A stretch of 64,000 bases of DNA from Bog-473 sp963764305 (GCA_963764305.1 CAVXSD010000005.1:434001-498000), one strand, 5' to 3'. Positions 44,464 to 53,830 are shown, counted from the stretch's first letter. Numbers and translations: made by a program. The notes: generated by a model not told the origin, from the sequence alone.

Positions 44464-45157
44464 CCCCGGCGCTGAGGGAGCGGCCGCGCTGGCCGAGCGA
44501 CTTGGCCATTCCTTCGCCGACTTGAGCCTCCTTCAGCACGCCCTGGCCCACCGGAGCTGGTGCGGTGAGCAGGAGGGCGGCGCGCCCTCCAACGAACGCC
44601 TCGAGTTCCTCGGCGACGCCGTGCTGGGCCTGGTCGTGGCCGGCTACACCTACGACCACTACCCCGAGTTTGCCGAGGGCAAATTGGCCAAGGTCCGTTC
44701 CGCCGTGGTGAACGCCCGCGTGCTGGCCCAGGTGGCCGCCAGGCTCGGGGTGGGTGAGGTCCTCCTGTTGGGCCGGGGCGAGGAGGGGTCAGGTGGCCGG
44801 GCCAAGGCCTCCATCCTCGCCGACGCCTTCGAGGCCGTCCTCGGGTCGGTGTACCTCGACGCCGGGTGGGACGCCGCCAGGGAACTGGTGCTGCGCGAGC
44901 TCGGCGAGGCGATCGAGCGGGCCGGCGAGGAGCCCGACGACTTCGACCACAAGAGCCGGCTGCAGGAGAAGGCGGTGCGCGACGGGGAGGGGACCCCCCG
45001 CTACGTCGTGGTGGGCTCGGGGCCCGACCACGACCGGGTCTATATGGCCGAGGTGTTCCTGGGCGGCACCCGTCGGGGTGCCGGCGAGGGACGTTCCAAG
45101 AAGGACGCCGAACAAGAGGCCGCACGGGCGGCCTGGGAAGGCCTCACCAGTGCCTGA
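44423..45157 (+). CDS. rnc: Ribonuclease III
   Basis: A double-strand-specific RNase processing rRNA. ALAERLGHSFADLSLLQHALAHRS, the signature NERLEFLGDAVLG (about 57-69), ADAFEAVLGSVYLDAGW and a C-terminal dsRNA-binding domain ending EGRSKKDAEQEAARAAWEGL are all present. The start is unclear: ATG 44423 and TTG 44429 both lie inside acpP, overlapping it by about 40 bp, and no start codon is found between the acpP stop and the conserved region. The overlap suggests coupled translation. Confidence 0.92.
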   Translation: MQLTTSTPSSRRVDPGAEGAAALAERLGHSFADLSLLQHALAHRSWCGEQEGGAPSNERLEFLGDAVLGLVVAGYTYDHYPEFAEGKLAKVRSAVVNARVLAQVAARLGVGEVLLLGRGEEGSGGRAKASILADAFEAVLGSVYLDAGWDAARELVLRELGEAIERAGEEPDDFDHKSRLQEKAVRDGEGTPRYVVVGSGPDHDRVYMAEVFLGGTRRGAGEGRSKKDAEQEAARAAWEGLTSA

Positions 45158-46049
45158 GTTGCCCGAAGTCGAGACCCTGCGCCAGGACATGGCCCGCGAG
45201 GTGGTGGGTCGCAAGATCAAGGCCGTCTCGGTGGCCAACGGCCGCTCGGTGCGCCGCCACGCGTCGGCCAAGCACTTCCGCGCCCTGCTCGAGGGCAACA
45301 CGATCAAATCGGTGGGGCGGCTGGGCAAGTACCTGCTGCTCACGCTCGACAGCGGCGACACGCTCGTGGTGCATCTCGGGATGAGCGGCCAGTTGCTCCG
45401 GGTCAAGTCGGCCAAGGACCCCAAGCCCAAGCACACCCACGTCGTCATCACGTTCACTCAGGGCGGCGAGCTGCGCTACGTGGACCCGCGCACGTTCGGG
45501 GAGCTCTTCGTCTCCACGCCGCCGCGCAAGGCCGACGGGACGCCCCTGAGCCCCGTCTCGGGGACGGCGGGCGGCGACGGGGCCGCCATCCGCAAGGCGG
45601 TTCCCGAGCTGGCCCACCTCGGCTTCGACCCCATCGAGGACCTCATGAGCTGGGACCGCTTCGGCGCCCTCCTCCACCAGCACCACGGGGGGATCAAAGC
45701 ACTCCTGATGGACCAGAGCTTCACCGCGGGCATCGGGAACCTGTACTCCGACGAGATGCTGTACCAGGCCGGCCTCAGGTACGACCGGGCGGCCGACTCG
45801 CTGACCGCCACCGAGGTGCGCCGGCTCTACCGGGCCATCGTCGAGACGCTGGCCGACGCGATCAAGCACCGGGGTTCCTCGCTGGCCGACGAGCAGTACC
45901 GCGACCTCTTCGGCGAGCTCGGCGACTTCCAGGGCTCGCACCAGGTCTACGACCGCGAGGGCCAGCCCTGCCGGCGCTGCCGCAACACCATCGTGCGCGT
46001 GAAGGCGGGTGGCCGCTCGACCTTCTTCTGCGAGCACTGCCAGGTTTGA
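45150..46049 (+). CDS. mutM: Formamidopyrimidine-DNA glycosylase
   Basis: A 299-residue base-excision enzyme. PELPEVETLRQDMA provides the catalytic Pro2-Glu3. VVHLGMSGQLL, the conserved Asn/His in FTAGIGNLYSDEMLYQAGL and the C-terminal zinc finger (CRRCRNTIVRVKAGGRSTFFCEHCQ) are intact. An extra loop at about 125-145 (KADGTPLSPVSGTAGGDGAA) lengthens the protein over the usual 270-280 residues. GTG 45150 overlaps the rnc end. Confidence 0.94.
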   Translation: MPELPEVETLRQDMAREVVGRKIKAVSVANGRSVRRHASAKHFRALLEGNTIKSVGRLGKYLLLTLDSGDTLVVHLGMSGQLLRVKSAKDPKPKHTHVVITFTQGGELRYVDPRTFGELFVSTPPRKADGTPLSPVSGTAGGDGAAIRKAVPELAHLGFDPIEDLMSWDRFGALLHQHHGGIKALLMDQSFTAGIGNLYSDEMLYQAGLRYDRAADSLTATEVRRLYRAIVETLADAIKHRGSSLADEQYRDLFGELGDFQGSHQVYDREGQPCRRCRNTIVRVKAGGRSTFFCEHCQV

Positions 46050-46075
46050 GCCACCCGCGGCGCGTAGGCACCCGG

Positions 46076-46081
46076 TAGGGT
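46076..46081 (+). promoter_or_regulatory. TAGGGT element before smc
   Basis: TAGGGT ends 7 bases before the smc ATG in the 39-bp gap after mutM. Confidence 0.4.
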
Positions 46082-46088
46082 CGCCCCG

Positions 46089-49000
46089 ATGTTCCTGAAG
46101 TCGCTCAGCATGAAGGGTTTCAAGTCCTTCGCTGACCCCACCGTGCTGGAATTCGAGCCGGGGATCACCGTGGTCGTCGGGCCCAACGGGAGCGGCAAGT
46201 CCAACGTGGTCGACGCCGTGACCTGGGTGCTGGGCGCCCAGGGGCCCCGCTCGCTGCGCTCGGCGAAGATGGAGGACGTCATCTTCGCGGGGACGTCCTC
46301 GCGGCCCCAGCTCGGCCGGGCCGAGGTCTCGCTCACCATCGACAACTCGGCGGGCAAGCTGCCCATCGACCTGTCGGAGGTCACCATCACCCGGACGCTC
46401 TTCCGTTCGGGCGACAGCGAGTACGCCATCAACGGGGCTCCCTGCCGGCTGCTCGACATCACCGAGCTGCTCAGCGACTCGGGTGTCGGCCGCCAGCAGC
46501 ACATGATCATCGGTCAGGGCCAGCTGGACACGGTGCTCAACGCCCGGCCCGAGGACCGCCGGGCCATCATCGAAGAGGCCGCCGGCGTGCTCAAGCACCG
46601 GCGCCGCCGGGAGAGGGCCGAGCGGCGGCTGGCCGCCACGGCGGAGAACCTCGAGCGCCTGGGCGACCTGGTGCGCGAGGTGCGCCGCCAGATCCGGCCC
46701 CTCGAGCGCCAGGCCGCGGCGGCGCGCTCGCACGACAGCGTGGCCACCGAGCTGCTGGCGGTGCGGCGGTATCTCGCCGGCGCCGAGCGGGCCGACCTCA
46801 CGGCCCGTCGCCGCACCGCGGCCCAGAACCTCACGATCTGCCGCGAGGAGGAGAGCGAGCTGCACGAGGCGCTCGAGCAGCTCGACGCCGAGGCGACCTC
46901 CACCACGGCCGAGCTGTCGTCGCGCCGCGAGGAGGACCTGGCCAGCGCGCTGGGCCGGGTGCAGGGGCTGGTGGAGCGCGCCCGCGGCCTGTCGGGGGTC
47001 CTGCGCGAGCGGGGTCGCGGCGTGGTGGCCGCCCTCGACGCCGCCGCCGATGCCGACGTGGTCTCGACTCTGGAGGCCGAGGCGGCCCGGCTGGCCAGCG
47101 AGCTGGTGGCGGCCGAGGCCGAGGAGGGGGCGGGCGGCGCGCCCGAGCGGGCGGAGCTCGAGGCGGTGCTGGCGACCCTCGACGGAGAGGCGGCGGCGCT
47201 GCGGCAGCGCTGGGCCACGGTGCTCGGCGACGACGCGCCCGACCAGGCCATCGCGCGGGTGCGGGCCCGCACCGAGTCGGTCGCCCGTGCCGCCGTGCGG
47301 GAGCAGGAGGACCTCGACGCGCTGGGCGGACGGGTCGGCACCCTCCAGGAGCGCACGACCGGTGCGGCGGTGCGCGCCGACCTCCTGGCCCAGCAGGCGG
47401 ATGAGCTCGAGCGCGCGAGCGCCGGGTTGGAGGCCGAGCTGGCGGCGCGCGGCGCGGAGCTCGAGGAAGCCGTGCGGGCGGCGGAGGCGGCCCAGGTCTC
47501 GGCGGACGGGGCGGAGGAGGCCCGCCACCGCACGGCGGCCCGGGCCGAGGCGCTGGAGCGCGCGCTGGCCGACCTCCAGGGCGCCGGCGGGCGCGAGCTG
47601 TTGCGCGACGTCGACGGCGTCGTCGGTTCGCTGGTCGACCTGGTGGAGATCGACGAGGGCTGGGACGCCGCCTTCGAGGCCGCCGTCGGCGCCGGCGTGG
47701 CCGCCGTCGTGGTCGACGGGCGGCGCTCGGCCCAGGCCGCGCTGGCCACCTTGCGCGAGGGCGGCATGACCGGAGCGATCCTCACGCCGCGGCCGTCGTC
47801 GGGCGCGGCGGGCGCCGGCGCGCTGCCCCCCGGCAGCAGTGCCGAACCGGTCCGGCGCCACGTGGTGGCCCGCCGCGGCGGGTCGGTCGCCGAGTCGGTG
47901 CTCGACACGCTCGTCGGCCGCGCCGTCCGCGTCGACGGCTGGGAGGAGGCCATCGACCTGTCGCTGGCTCGCGACGACCTCGTGGTGGTCACCCCCGAAG
48001 GGGACCGCTTCGCGGCCACCGGATGGCGCGTGCGCTCGGCCACCAGCGTCGTGACCGCCGCCGCCGTCGAAGAGGCACGCCGCCGGGCCGAGGACGCCGC
48101 GGCCGCCGCCGAGCTGGCGCGGGCCCACCTCACCGAGAGCCGGATCGTGCTCGGCCGTTGCCGTGACGCCCGCACCTCGGCCGAGCGCGCCAACGACCGC
48201 CACGCCTCCGCCTGCGAGACGGGGCGGGCCGACCGCGAGCGATCCGCCGAGGAGCGGCGCCGCCTCGCCGGCGAGCTCGACGAGGCGCGTGCAGCGGTGG
48301 CGGCCGCGCAGCATCGGCTGGCCGAGGTCACGGCCGAGCAGGCGCACCTGGCCGGGTCACTGCCCGAGCTGCACGAGGCACTCGAGGCCTGGGAGGCGTT
48401 GGAGGAGCGGCGGGTCGCGCTCCGGGGCCGGCGCCACGAGATCGAGGTGCGGGGGGCCGGTGTCGCCGAGCGCCGGCGCGTCCTGGCCGAGCGCCAGGCG
48501 GAGGTGGAGCGCCGCCTGCAGGGTCACGCCGAGGAGCGGGCCACGGCTGCCTCGCGCCGGCGGCGGCTGGAGGCCGAGGGCGCCGCGCTGACCCGACTGG
48601 AGGTGCTGGTCCGGCAGGAGCACGAGCGGCTCGACGGCATCTTCGAGTCGCTGCGCCATGACTACCAGGATCAGGTCGATGCCGTGCGGGCGGGGGGCGA
48701 GAAGCTCGAGCGGCTGCGCCTGGACCGCCACACCACCGAGCAGCGCCTCGAGGCGGTGCGCACCCGCACGCGCACGCTCGACCTCGAGTCCAACGAGGTC
48801 GACCTGCGCATGGAGGCGCTGCACGAGCACATCGGGCGCGACCTCGGGGCCACGCCCGACGAGCTGACCGGCCTCCCCGAGCCCGAGGCGCCGGAAGGCA
48901 CGACGCTGGCGCAGCACGCCGAGGAGCTGGAGCGCAAGCTGGCCGCGCTGGGGCCCGTCAACCCGCTCGCGCTCGAGGAGCTCTCGACCCTCGAGGAGCG

Positions 49001-49565
49001 CCACAAGGAGCTCGAGGCGCAGGTCGACGACGTGCGCGGCGCGCGGCGGGAGCTCCACGAGGTGGTGCGCACGCTCGACCAGGAGATCATGACGTCGTTC
49101 GCCGCCGCCGCATCCGACGTGAACGAGCACTTCTCGGCGCTCATCGCCATGTTGTTCCCCGGCGGGACCGGTCGCCTGATGCTCGTGGAGCCCGACGACC
49201 TCCTCAACACGGGCGTCGAGATCGAGGTGCGCCCGGCCGGCCGCAACGTGCGGCGGGTGTCGCTCCTCTCGGGGGGCGAGCGCTCCATGGCGGCGCTGGC
49301 CTTCCTGTTCGCCGTCTTCCGCAGCCGGCCGTCGCCCTTCTACATGATGGACGAGGTCGAGGCGGCGCTCGACGACGTCAACCTCAGCCGCTTCCTGGCG
49401 CTGGTCCACGAGTTCCGTGACGAGGCGCAGTTGCTGATCGTGAGCCACCAGAAGCGCACCATGGAGACGGGCGACGCGTTGTACGGGGTGACCATGGCCC
49501 CCGGCGGCTCGTCCCAGGTGGTCAGCCAGAAGGTGGAACAGGAGAAGGAGAAGGAACCGGCATGA
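46089..49565 (+). CDS. smc: Chromosome segregation protein SMC
   Basis: A 1158-residue ATPase that folds DNA with ScpA/ScpB. Walker A VVVGPNGSGKSNVVDA (31-39) and the Q-loop VGRQQHMIIGQGQLD lie in the N-terminal head. Long coiled coils rich in Ala, Glu and Arg run to the hinge at about 500-640 (LLRDVDGVVGSLVDLVEID), then return. The C-terminal head has the ABC signature SLLSGGERSMAALAFLFAVF near 1058 and Walker B FYMMDEVEAALDDVN. The end overlaps ftsY by 4 bp. The strong GC bias gives long false frames on the opposite strand. Confidence 0.96.
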   Translation: MFLKSLSMKGFKSFADPTVLEFEPGITVVVGPNGSGKSNVVDAVTWVLGAQGPRSLRSAKMEDVIFAGTSSRPQLGRAEVSLTIDNSAGKLPIDLSEVTITRTLFRSGDSEYAINGAPCRLLDITELLSDSGVGRQQHMIIGQGQLDTVLNARPEDRRAIIEEAAGVLKHRRRRERAERRLAATAENLERLGDLVREVRRQIRPLERQAAAARSHDSVATELLAVRRYLAGAERADLTARRRTAAQNLTICREEESELHEALEQLDAEATSTTAELSSRREEDLASALGRVQGLVERARGLSGVLRERGRGVVAALDAAADADVVSTLEAEAARLASELVAAEAEEGAGGAPERAELEAVLATLDGEAAALRQRWATVLGDDAPDQAIARVRARTESVARAAVREQEDLDALGGRVGTLQERTTGAAVRADLLAQQADELERASAGLEAELAARGAELEEAVRAAEAAQVSADGAEEARHRTAARAEALERALADLQGAGGRELLRDVDGVVGSLVDLVEIDEGWDAAFEAAVGAGVAAVVVDGRRSAQAALATLREGGMTGAILTPRPSSGAAGAGALPPGSSAEPVRRHVVARRGGSVAESVLDTLVGRAVRVDGWEEAIDLSLARDDLVVVTPEGDRFAATGWRVRSATSVVTAAAVEEARRRAEDAAAAAELARAHLTESRIVLGRCRDARTSAERANDRHASACETGRADRERSAEERRRLAGELDEARAAVAAAQHRLAEVTAEQAHLAGSLPELHEALEAWEALEERRVALRGRRHEIEVRGAGVAERRRVLAERQAEVERRLQGHAEERATAASRRRRLEAEGAALTRLEVLVRQEHERLDGIFESLRHDYQDQVDAVRAGGEKLERLRLDRHTTEQRLEAVRTRTRTLDLESNEVDLRMEALHEHIGRDLGATPDELTGLPEPEAPEGTTLAQHAEELERKLAALGPVNPLALEELSTLEERHKELEAQVDDVRGARRELHEVVRTLDQEIMTSFAAAASDVNEHFSALIAMLFPGGTGRLMLVEPDDLLNTGVEIEVRPAGRNVRRVSLLSGGERSMAALAFLFAVFRSRPSPFYMMDEVEAALDDVNLSRFLALVHEFRDEAQLLIVSHQKRTMETGDALYGVTMAPGGSSQVVSQKVEQEKEKEPA

Positions 49566-50944
49566 CGGGCACACTCACCTACGCCTTCGTCGGCGTGGCC
49601 ATCCTGTGCGTCGTGGCCGGGGTGGCGGCCGTCACGCGCACCCGGCGCCGCGGCCTCGAGACCGGGGAGGGGCACGGCGAGGACGACGGCGGGGCGACCT
49701 ACGCAGAAGAGGCGGCGGCGGTAGCCGCAGCCGAGGCCGCGGCAGCCGCCGCGCAGGCTCAGACGACGGGTCGACCGGGTCGACGGGGTCGACGGGACAC
49801 CCCCGGCATGATCGGCACGCTGATCACCATCATCATCGTGGTGGCCGTCCTGGCGATCGCCGCCGGCACGATCGCCGCCACGCGCGCCCGGCGTCGTTCG
49901 GACCGGGGCACCGTCGCACCCTCGACCCGGACCCCGACGCCACCGCCCCAGGCCACCACGACCACCACCACACGCGGACCGGCACCGGCAGCGGTGCCGG
50001 AGACCGCTGCACCGCCAGCCGCACCCGAAGCTGCGCCGCCGAGCTACCGCAGCCGCCTGGGCACCGTGCGCGGCCTGTTCAGCGGCGCCGTGTCGGCGCT
50101 GCGCGCGGGCCGGATAGACGCGGCGACCTGGGAGTCCCTCGAGGAGGCCCTCATCCGGGCCGACGTCGGGGTCTCCACGACGGAGGCGCTGCTGGCGGAC
50201 CTGCGGGCCCAGGTGGAGTCGAAGGAGATCAGCGGCGGCGACGACCTGTTGGAGGCCCTCGGGAACTCCATCCGCCACCTGCTCGAGACGGCGGGCACCC
50301 GCACGCTGCGCTTCGACGGCACGCCGGGCGCGCCCGACGTGTGGCTGATCGTCGGCGTCAACGGGGTCGGCAAGACCACCACCATCGGCAAGTTGGCCAG
50401 GCGCCAGTCGGCCGACGGCCGTTCTGTCCTGCTGGCCGCCGGCGACACCTTCCGCGCCGCCGCCGCCGATCAGCTGGCCATGTGGGCCGAGCGCACCGGG
50501 ACCGGGATCGTCCGGGGGGCCGAGGGCGGCGATCCGAGCGCCATCGTGTTCGACGCCGTCCAGCGCGCCGTTGCGCGAGGGAACGACCTCGTGCTCGCCG
50601 ACACGGCGGGGCGCCTGCACACCAAGGTCAACCTGGTGGAGGAGCTCAAGAAGATCCGGCGCGTGGCGGACCGCGATCCGGGCAATGTGACCGAGGTGCT
50701 CCTCGTGCTCGATGCCACCACGGGCCAGAACGCGCTGGCGCAGGCCCGCCAGTTCACCGAGGCCGTCGACGTGACCGGCATCGTGCTCACCAAGCTCGAC
50801 GGCACGGCCAAGGGCGGGATCGTCATCGCGGTCCAGCGTGAGCTCGGCCTCCCCGTCAAGCTGGTCGGGCTCGGTGAGGGGCCAGACGACCTGGTGGACT
50901 TCGATCCCGACGAATTCGTCGACGCGTTGCTGGCGAGCGACTGA
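49562..50944 (+). CDS. ftsY: Signal recognition particle receptor FtsY, double N-terminal membrane segment
   Basis: A 460-residue SRP receptor. The NG domain has VNGVGKTTTIGKLARR (about 264), AAGDTFRAAAADQL, LADTAGRLHTKVNLVEEL and GIVLTKLDGTAKGGIVIA. The N-terminal part is unusual. A first hydrophobic helix (TYAFVGVAILCVVAGVAAV) plus basic stop-transfer RTRRR is followed by an Ala/Glu-rich linker. A 9-bp tandem repeat stretch (about 49771-49800) encodes RPGRRGRRD. A second helix (LITIIIVVAVLAIAAGTIAAT) then ends with the same style of RARRR. The second copy could be an alternative start (ATG 49808). The first start overlaps the smc stop. Confidence 0.93.
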   Translation: MTGTLTYAFVGVAILCVVAGVAAVTRTRRRGLETGEGHGEDDGGATYAEEAAAVAAAEAAAAAAQAQTTGRPGRRGRRDTPGMIGTLITIIIVVAVLAIAAGTIAATRARRRSDRGTVAPSTRTPTPPPQATTTTTTRGPAPAAVPETAAPPAAPEAAPPSYRSRLGTVRGLFSGAVSALRAGRIDAATWESLEEALIRADVGVSTTEALLADLRAQVESKEISGGDDLLEALGNSIRHLLETAGTRTLRFDGTPGAPDVWLIVGVNGVGKTTTIGKLARRQSADGRSVLLAAGDTFRAAAADQLAMWAERTGTGIVRGAEGGDPSAIVFDAVQRAVARGNDLVLADTAGRLHTKVNLVEELKKIRRVADRDPGNVTEVLLVLDATTGQNALAQARQFTEAVDVTGIVLTKLDGTAKGGIVIAVQRELGLPVKLVGLGEGPDDLVDFDPDEFVDALLASD

Positions 50945-50965
50945 GGGGCGCGGTCCGTGGGCTCG

Positions 50966-51178
50966 ATGACGCCGCAGCAGAAGAGAATCCTCCTCATAGT
51001 GCTGGTGATCCACGTGCTCGTTTTGCAACTGACCTGGCGGGACCTGCGTCGCCGCCCTGACGCTGCGGTGCAGGGGAAGAAGCGGGCGTGGCGGTTCGCA
51101 TCCAGCGTGAACACGACCGGCTCGGTGGCGTACTGGCTGTTCGGCCGCCGCCGGCTGCCGGCGGTGGCACCGGACTGA
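50966..51178 (+). CDS. Small membrane protein downstream of ftsY
   Basis: A 70-residue protein with one hydrophobic helix (ILLIVLVIHVLVLQLTW) followed by a basic region and a conserved-looking end NTTGSVAYWLFGRRRLP. This resembles the short PLD-N-terminus-like membrane proteins of actinobacteria (N-x-x-G-S-x-A-Y-x-x-F-G-R). ATG 50966 is preferred to GTG 50957 because the family-like part begins right after it. The stop lies in a 21-bp tandem duplication. Function unknown. Confidence 0.6.
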   Translation: MTPQQKRILLIVLVIHVLVLQLTWRDLRRRPDAAVQGKKRAWRFASSVNTTGSVAYWLFGRRRLPAVAPD

Positions 51179-51201
51179 CGGGCGGTGGCACCGGACTGAC
51201 G
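51160..51201. repeat. 21-bp exact tandem duplication at a gene end
   Basis: Two perfect copies, 51160-51180 and 51181-51201, each containing the end of the reading frame and its TGA (GGACTGACG). The duplication therefore doubles the stop codon region. Confidence 0.9.
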
Positions 51202-51215
51202 AGGGGGTTGCCGCC

Positions 51216-51980
51216 TCAGCTCCAGCGGACGTGGACTGTGTCGAGGAACAGCCCGAGGACGTCGGCGTCACCCTCCACGAGGAGTCCCTCGGGCCCGGCG
51301 CGGTTCCACAGCGCCAGGTAGAGATCGGCAGCCGCGCCGCGCACCGAGCAGTCGGCACCGCTCCTCGCGGGCGCCTGGTCCGTTGATGTCGTGACACCTT
51401 CGGGCCCGATGTGGAGCACCCAGGCCGCGTCCGTGTCGCTGCATCGCACCGAGAGGCTGGCCGGAGTGTCGGAGACCAGTGTGCTGGAGCGCCGCGGCAC
51501 GAAGCAGGTCAGCAACTCGTCGACGCCGTCGGCCGCGAAGGCGGGCCCGAACGGACCGAGGGCCGTACGCGCCGCCAGCTCGGCGTCCACCCGGTGGATG
51601 GCCGTCTCGTGAGCCTGCCGGCGGGCCCACATGGCGCGGGGAGAGGGTGCGGGCAGGAAGCTCCAGCAGCGGAGGTCGTCCGGAGCGGCAGCGAGCGCAT
51701 CGGCCAGCACACCGCATCCCTGCCGGAGCCACTCGGCCAGCGCGGCGTCCTCGGGCCAGAGGCCGACCACGTCGTCGAACACGACGTCCCCCGCCTCCGT
51801 GCGGCCGCCGGCGACGTAGCCATTGGCCCAGCGATGCACGCCGCCCATGTGCCGGACGAGGTCGCGCACCGTCCACTCCGGGCACGTGGGCACCCCGGCT
51901 TCGGGGTCCGTCGCCGCGGTGGCGGCCGCCAGTAGCTCGCCCTCGTGGCGCAGCGCCTCGATGTGTGTGGTGACCTCCAC
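51216..51980 (-). CDS. Maleylpyruvate isomerase family (mycothiol-dependent/DinB-like) protein
   Basis: A 254-residue protein with the DinB-like four-helix bundle. The opening HIEALRHEGELLAAAT, VPTCPEWTVRDLVRHMGGVHRWANGYV and AMWARRQAHETAIHRVDAELA supply the spaced His residues of the metal site typical of mycothiol-dependent maleylpyruvate isomerases. The C-terminal part is the SCP2-like/MDMPI_C domain (ADLYLALWNRAG). The actual substrate is unknown. Mycothiol use would fit an actinobacterium. GTG 51980 starts the gene. Confidence 0.8.
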   Translation of the reverse strand: MEVTTHIEALRHEGELLAAATAATDPEAGVPTCPEWTVRDLVRHMGGVHRWANGYVAGGRTEAGDVVFDDVVGLWPEDAALAEWLRQGCGVLADALAAAPDDLRCWSFLPAPSPRAMWARRQAHETAIHRVDAELAARTALGPFGPAFAADGVDELLTCFVPRRSSTLVSDTPASLSVRCSDTDAAWVLHIGPEGVTTSTDQAPARSGADCSVRGAAADLYLALWNRAGPEGLLVEGDADVLGLFLDTVHVRWS

Positions 51981-51994
51981 CGGAAAAGTGTGCC

Positions 51995-52627
51995 TCAGTT
52001 GACCTTGAGCAGGTCGATGACGAAGACCAGCGTGTCGTTGGGGGCGATGCCGGGACCGGGGGACTGCGCCCCGTAGCCGAGCGTCGGCGGGATGATCAGC
52101 TCGCGCCGTCCGCCGAGCCTCATGCCGACCACGCCCTTGTCCCAGCCGGGGATCACCTCTCCGGCTCCCAGCTTGAAAGTGAAGGGTTGGCTCGTCCAGG
52201 ACGACTGGATCACCTTGCCTGACGAGTAGGTCCCCAGAACGTACTGCACGGCCACGGAGTCGCCGGGTGCCGCCGATGGGCCGGTGCCGTCGATGAGGTC
52301 GGTACTTTCGAGCGCTGTCGGCGGGGTCCCGGTGGGGATGGTCACCGTCGGCGCATGCCCCGCGGCGCCGGAGGGGGACTGGTCGCTGGCCGGAATGGGT
52401 CCGATTGCCACGAGTCCACCTCCGCCTGGTGCTGTCGTCGGCGTGACCGATGAACCAGCGCCGGTGTTGGACGTGTACGTGGACGTGGACGTGAACGATG
52501 ACGAGGACGAGGTACTGGCCGATCCCGAGGGGTTCGCGGACGAGGGACTGCAGGCGGCCAGGCCCAGGGCGCCGGCCGCTCCGATCACGAGCGCGAGAAC
52601 CCAGGTCCCGAAGTGGGGGGAAGACAT
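51995..52627 (-). CDS. FKBP-type peptidyl-prolyl isomerase lipoprotein
   Basis: A 210-residue lipoprotein. The signal peptide ends in the lipobox LAAC (Cys26), a Ser/Thr-rich linker follows, and the last 100 residues are the FKBP domain: GDSVAVQYVLGTYSSGKVIQSSW, FKLGAGEVIPGWDKGVVGMRLGGRRELIIPP, LGYGAQSPGPGIAPNDTLVFVIDLL. It would speed proline isomerisation in proteins outside the membrane. A TACCGT element lies 8 bases before the ATG, the same distance as the TAGGGT elements elsewhere. Confidence 0.9.
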   Translation of the reverse strand: MSSPHFGTWVLALVIGAAGALGLAACSPSSANPSGSASTSSSSSFTSTSTYTSNTGAGSSVTPTTAPGGGGLVAIGPIPASDQSPSGAAGHAPTVTIPTGTPPTALESTDLIDGTGPSAAPGDSVAVQYVLGTYSSGKVIQSSWTSQPFTFKLGAGEVIPGWDKGVVGMRLGGRRELIIPPTLGYGAQSPGPGIAPNDTLVFVIDLLKVN

Positions 52628-52670
52628 GCGGCGCGACGGTAGCGGCTCGCGGCGCGAGGACAGCGGCAGG

Positions 52671-53696
52671 TCAGCGGGTGACGGCGTAGGGATCCCAGGC
52701 CGGAGGTGTCGTGCGCAGATGGGTCTCGATCAGGGTGCGCACGACGGCAGGATCGAGGCGGCTCTCCTGTCTGGCCGCGGGGGCCAGCCTTGGCGTGAGA
52801 GCGGAGATCCGCTCGGCCGCCCACGGGACCGTCGCGCCGCGCGCCGCTTCCGCCGCGGTGAGCGTCTCGGCCAGCGGCACGAGGTCGACCCGGGGGCGCA
52901 CAGCACGAGACCGGAACTGCACCCAACTCTCGTATCGATACCCGAACTCGTAGTGGCGCCCCCGGATCGTGAGCAGGGCGCCTCGATCGGTGGCGTTGTG
53001 GACTGCCATGGGATGCAGGCCCTGCACCCACTGCCCGCCGAAGCGGTGGCCACCGCCGCGGGGTGCCCGCTCGGGCACCGTCACGACCGCGAGGTCGACG
53101 TCGGGCACCTCGGTGATCTCCACCGAGCCCGAGGCCAGCGCGGCCTCGCTCCACGTGAGGATCTCGTCCTCCTCGGCCCAGAGCTCGCGCCAACGGTCGG
53201 GCCGGTCGCAGATCTCCGGGAGCCGGCCGAGCAGGTCTCGGTAGAGCGCCGCGGTCCGGGCGTCGTCGTCGGTTGGGAGGTCGGGCATGGGGCTGCGCTC
53301 CGGGTCGGCGTAGGCCGACAGGACCATGGAGATGCGGGCCGCCACCCGGGAGCCGGTGACAGCGAAGTCCCCGGCGCGCGCCACCTCGACGAGCAGGGAG
53401 TGCCGGGCCAGCGCCTCCTCAGGCGAGGCGAGCGCGAAGACGCCCACTAGCCCGTCCTGGTCGAAATGGTTGTTCGACACCACCGTGGCCTCCCCGTGAC
53501 GGTCGAACGCGGCGAGATACCCGAAGGCCATCTCGGCGGACAGGTCGGCCGCGAACTCGGGCGGGCTGCCGATGCCGGGCCAGTGGGACAGGCACAGCAA
53601 CGTGCCTTCCGTGGGCGAGCCGTCGACGACGACGCTGGGCGTCCCCCGCAGGTCGCCGTAGGGTGCGTAGTGCAGACGGGGGGAGTGGGGGCCCAC
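52671..53696 (-). CDS. Conserved protein, resembles DUF6687 family
   Basis: A 341-residue protein. Recognisable stretches are LLCLSHWPGIGSPPEFAADLSAEMAFGYL, VVSNNHFDQDGLVGVFALASPE and a later ERAPRGGGHRFGGQWVQGLHPMAVHNAT. The HFDxDG segment recalls metal-binding DHD motifs of phosphoesterases, but the match is weak. I believe this is the DUF6687 type found in actinobacteria; the name is from memory and uncertain. No signal or membrane segment is present. The upstream region is a 9/8-bp minisatellite. Confidence 0.55.
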   Translation of the reverse strand: MGPHSPRLHYAPYGDLRGTPSVVVDGSPTEGTLLCLSHWPGIGSPPEFAADLSAEMAFGYLAAFDRHGEATVVSNNHFDQDGLVGVFALASPEEALARHSLLVEVARAGDFAVTGSRVAARISMVLSAYADPERSPMPDLPTDDDARTAALYRDLLGRLPEICDRPDRWRELWAEEDEILTWSEAALASGSVEITEVPDVDLAVVTVPERAPRGGGHRFGGQWVQGLHPMAVHNATDRGALLTIRGRHYEFGYRYESWVQFRSRAVRPRVDLVPLAETLTAAEAARGATVPWAAERISALTPRLAPAARQESRLDPAVVRTLIETHLRTTPPAWDPYAVTR

Positions 53697-53724
53697 CGCC
53701 GTGAGCGTAAGGGCGGCGCAGTCA

Positions 53725-53792
53725 CCGGGGTGCCAGGGGTGCCAGGGGTGCCCGGGTGCCCGGGTGCCCGGGTGCCCCTGGTGCCCGGGTCT
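53725..53792. repeat. 8/9-bp tandem repeat (GGGGTGCCA/GGGTGCCC)
   Basis: Seven or more units run from 53725, first as 9-mers with A, then as 8-mers with C. They lie between the protein-coding gene ending in GTG 53696 and ffh, and 40 bp before the 24-bp dyad. Confidence 0.8.
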
Positions 53793-53830
53793 CGGTGCCG
53801 GGTGCGTCGAGGCGCCATATCTCTTCCAGA

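Noticed and set aside
45144..48347. 1067-codon open frame on the minus strand opposite mutM and smc
   Set aside because: It is an effect of high GC: the plus strand holds complete mutM and smc, and the minus translation is a low-complexity Arg/Gly/Ala sequence with no motif.
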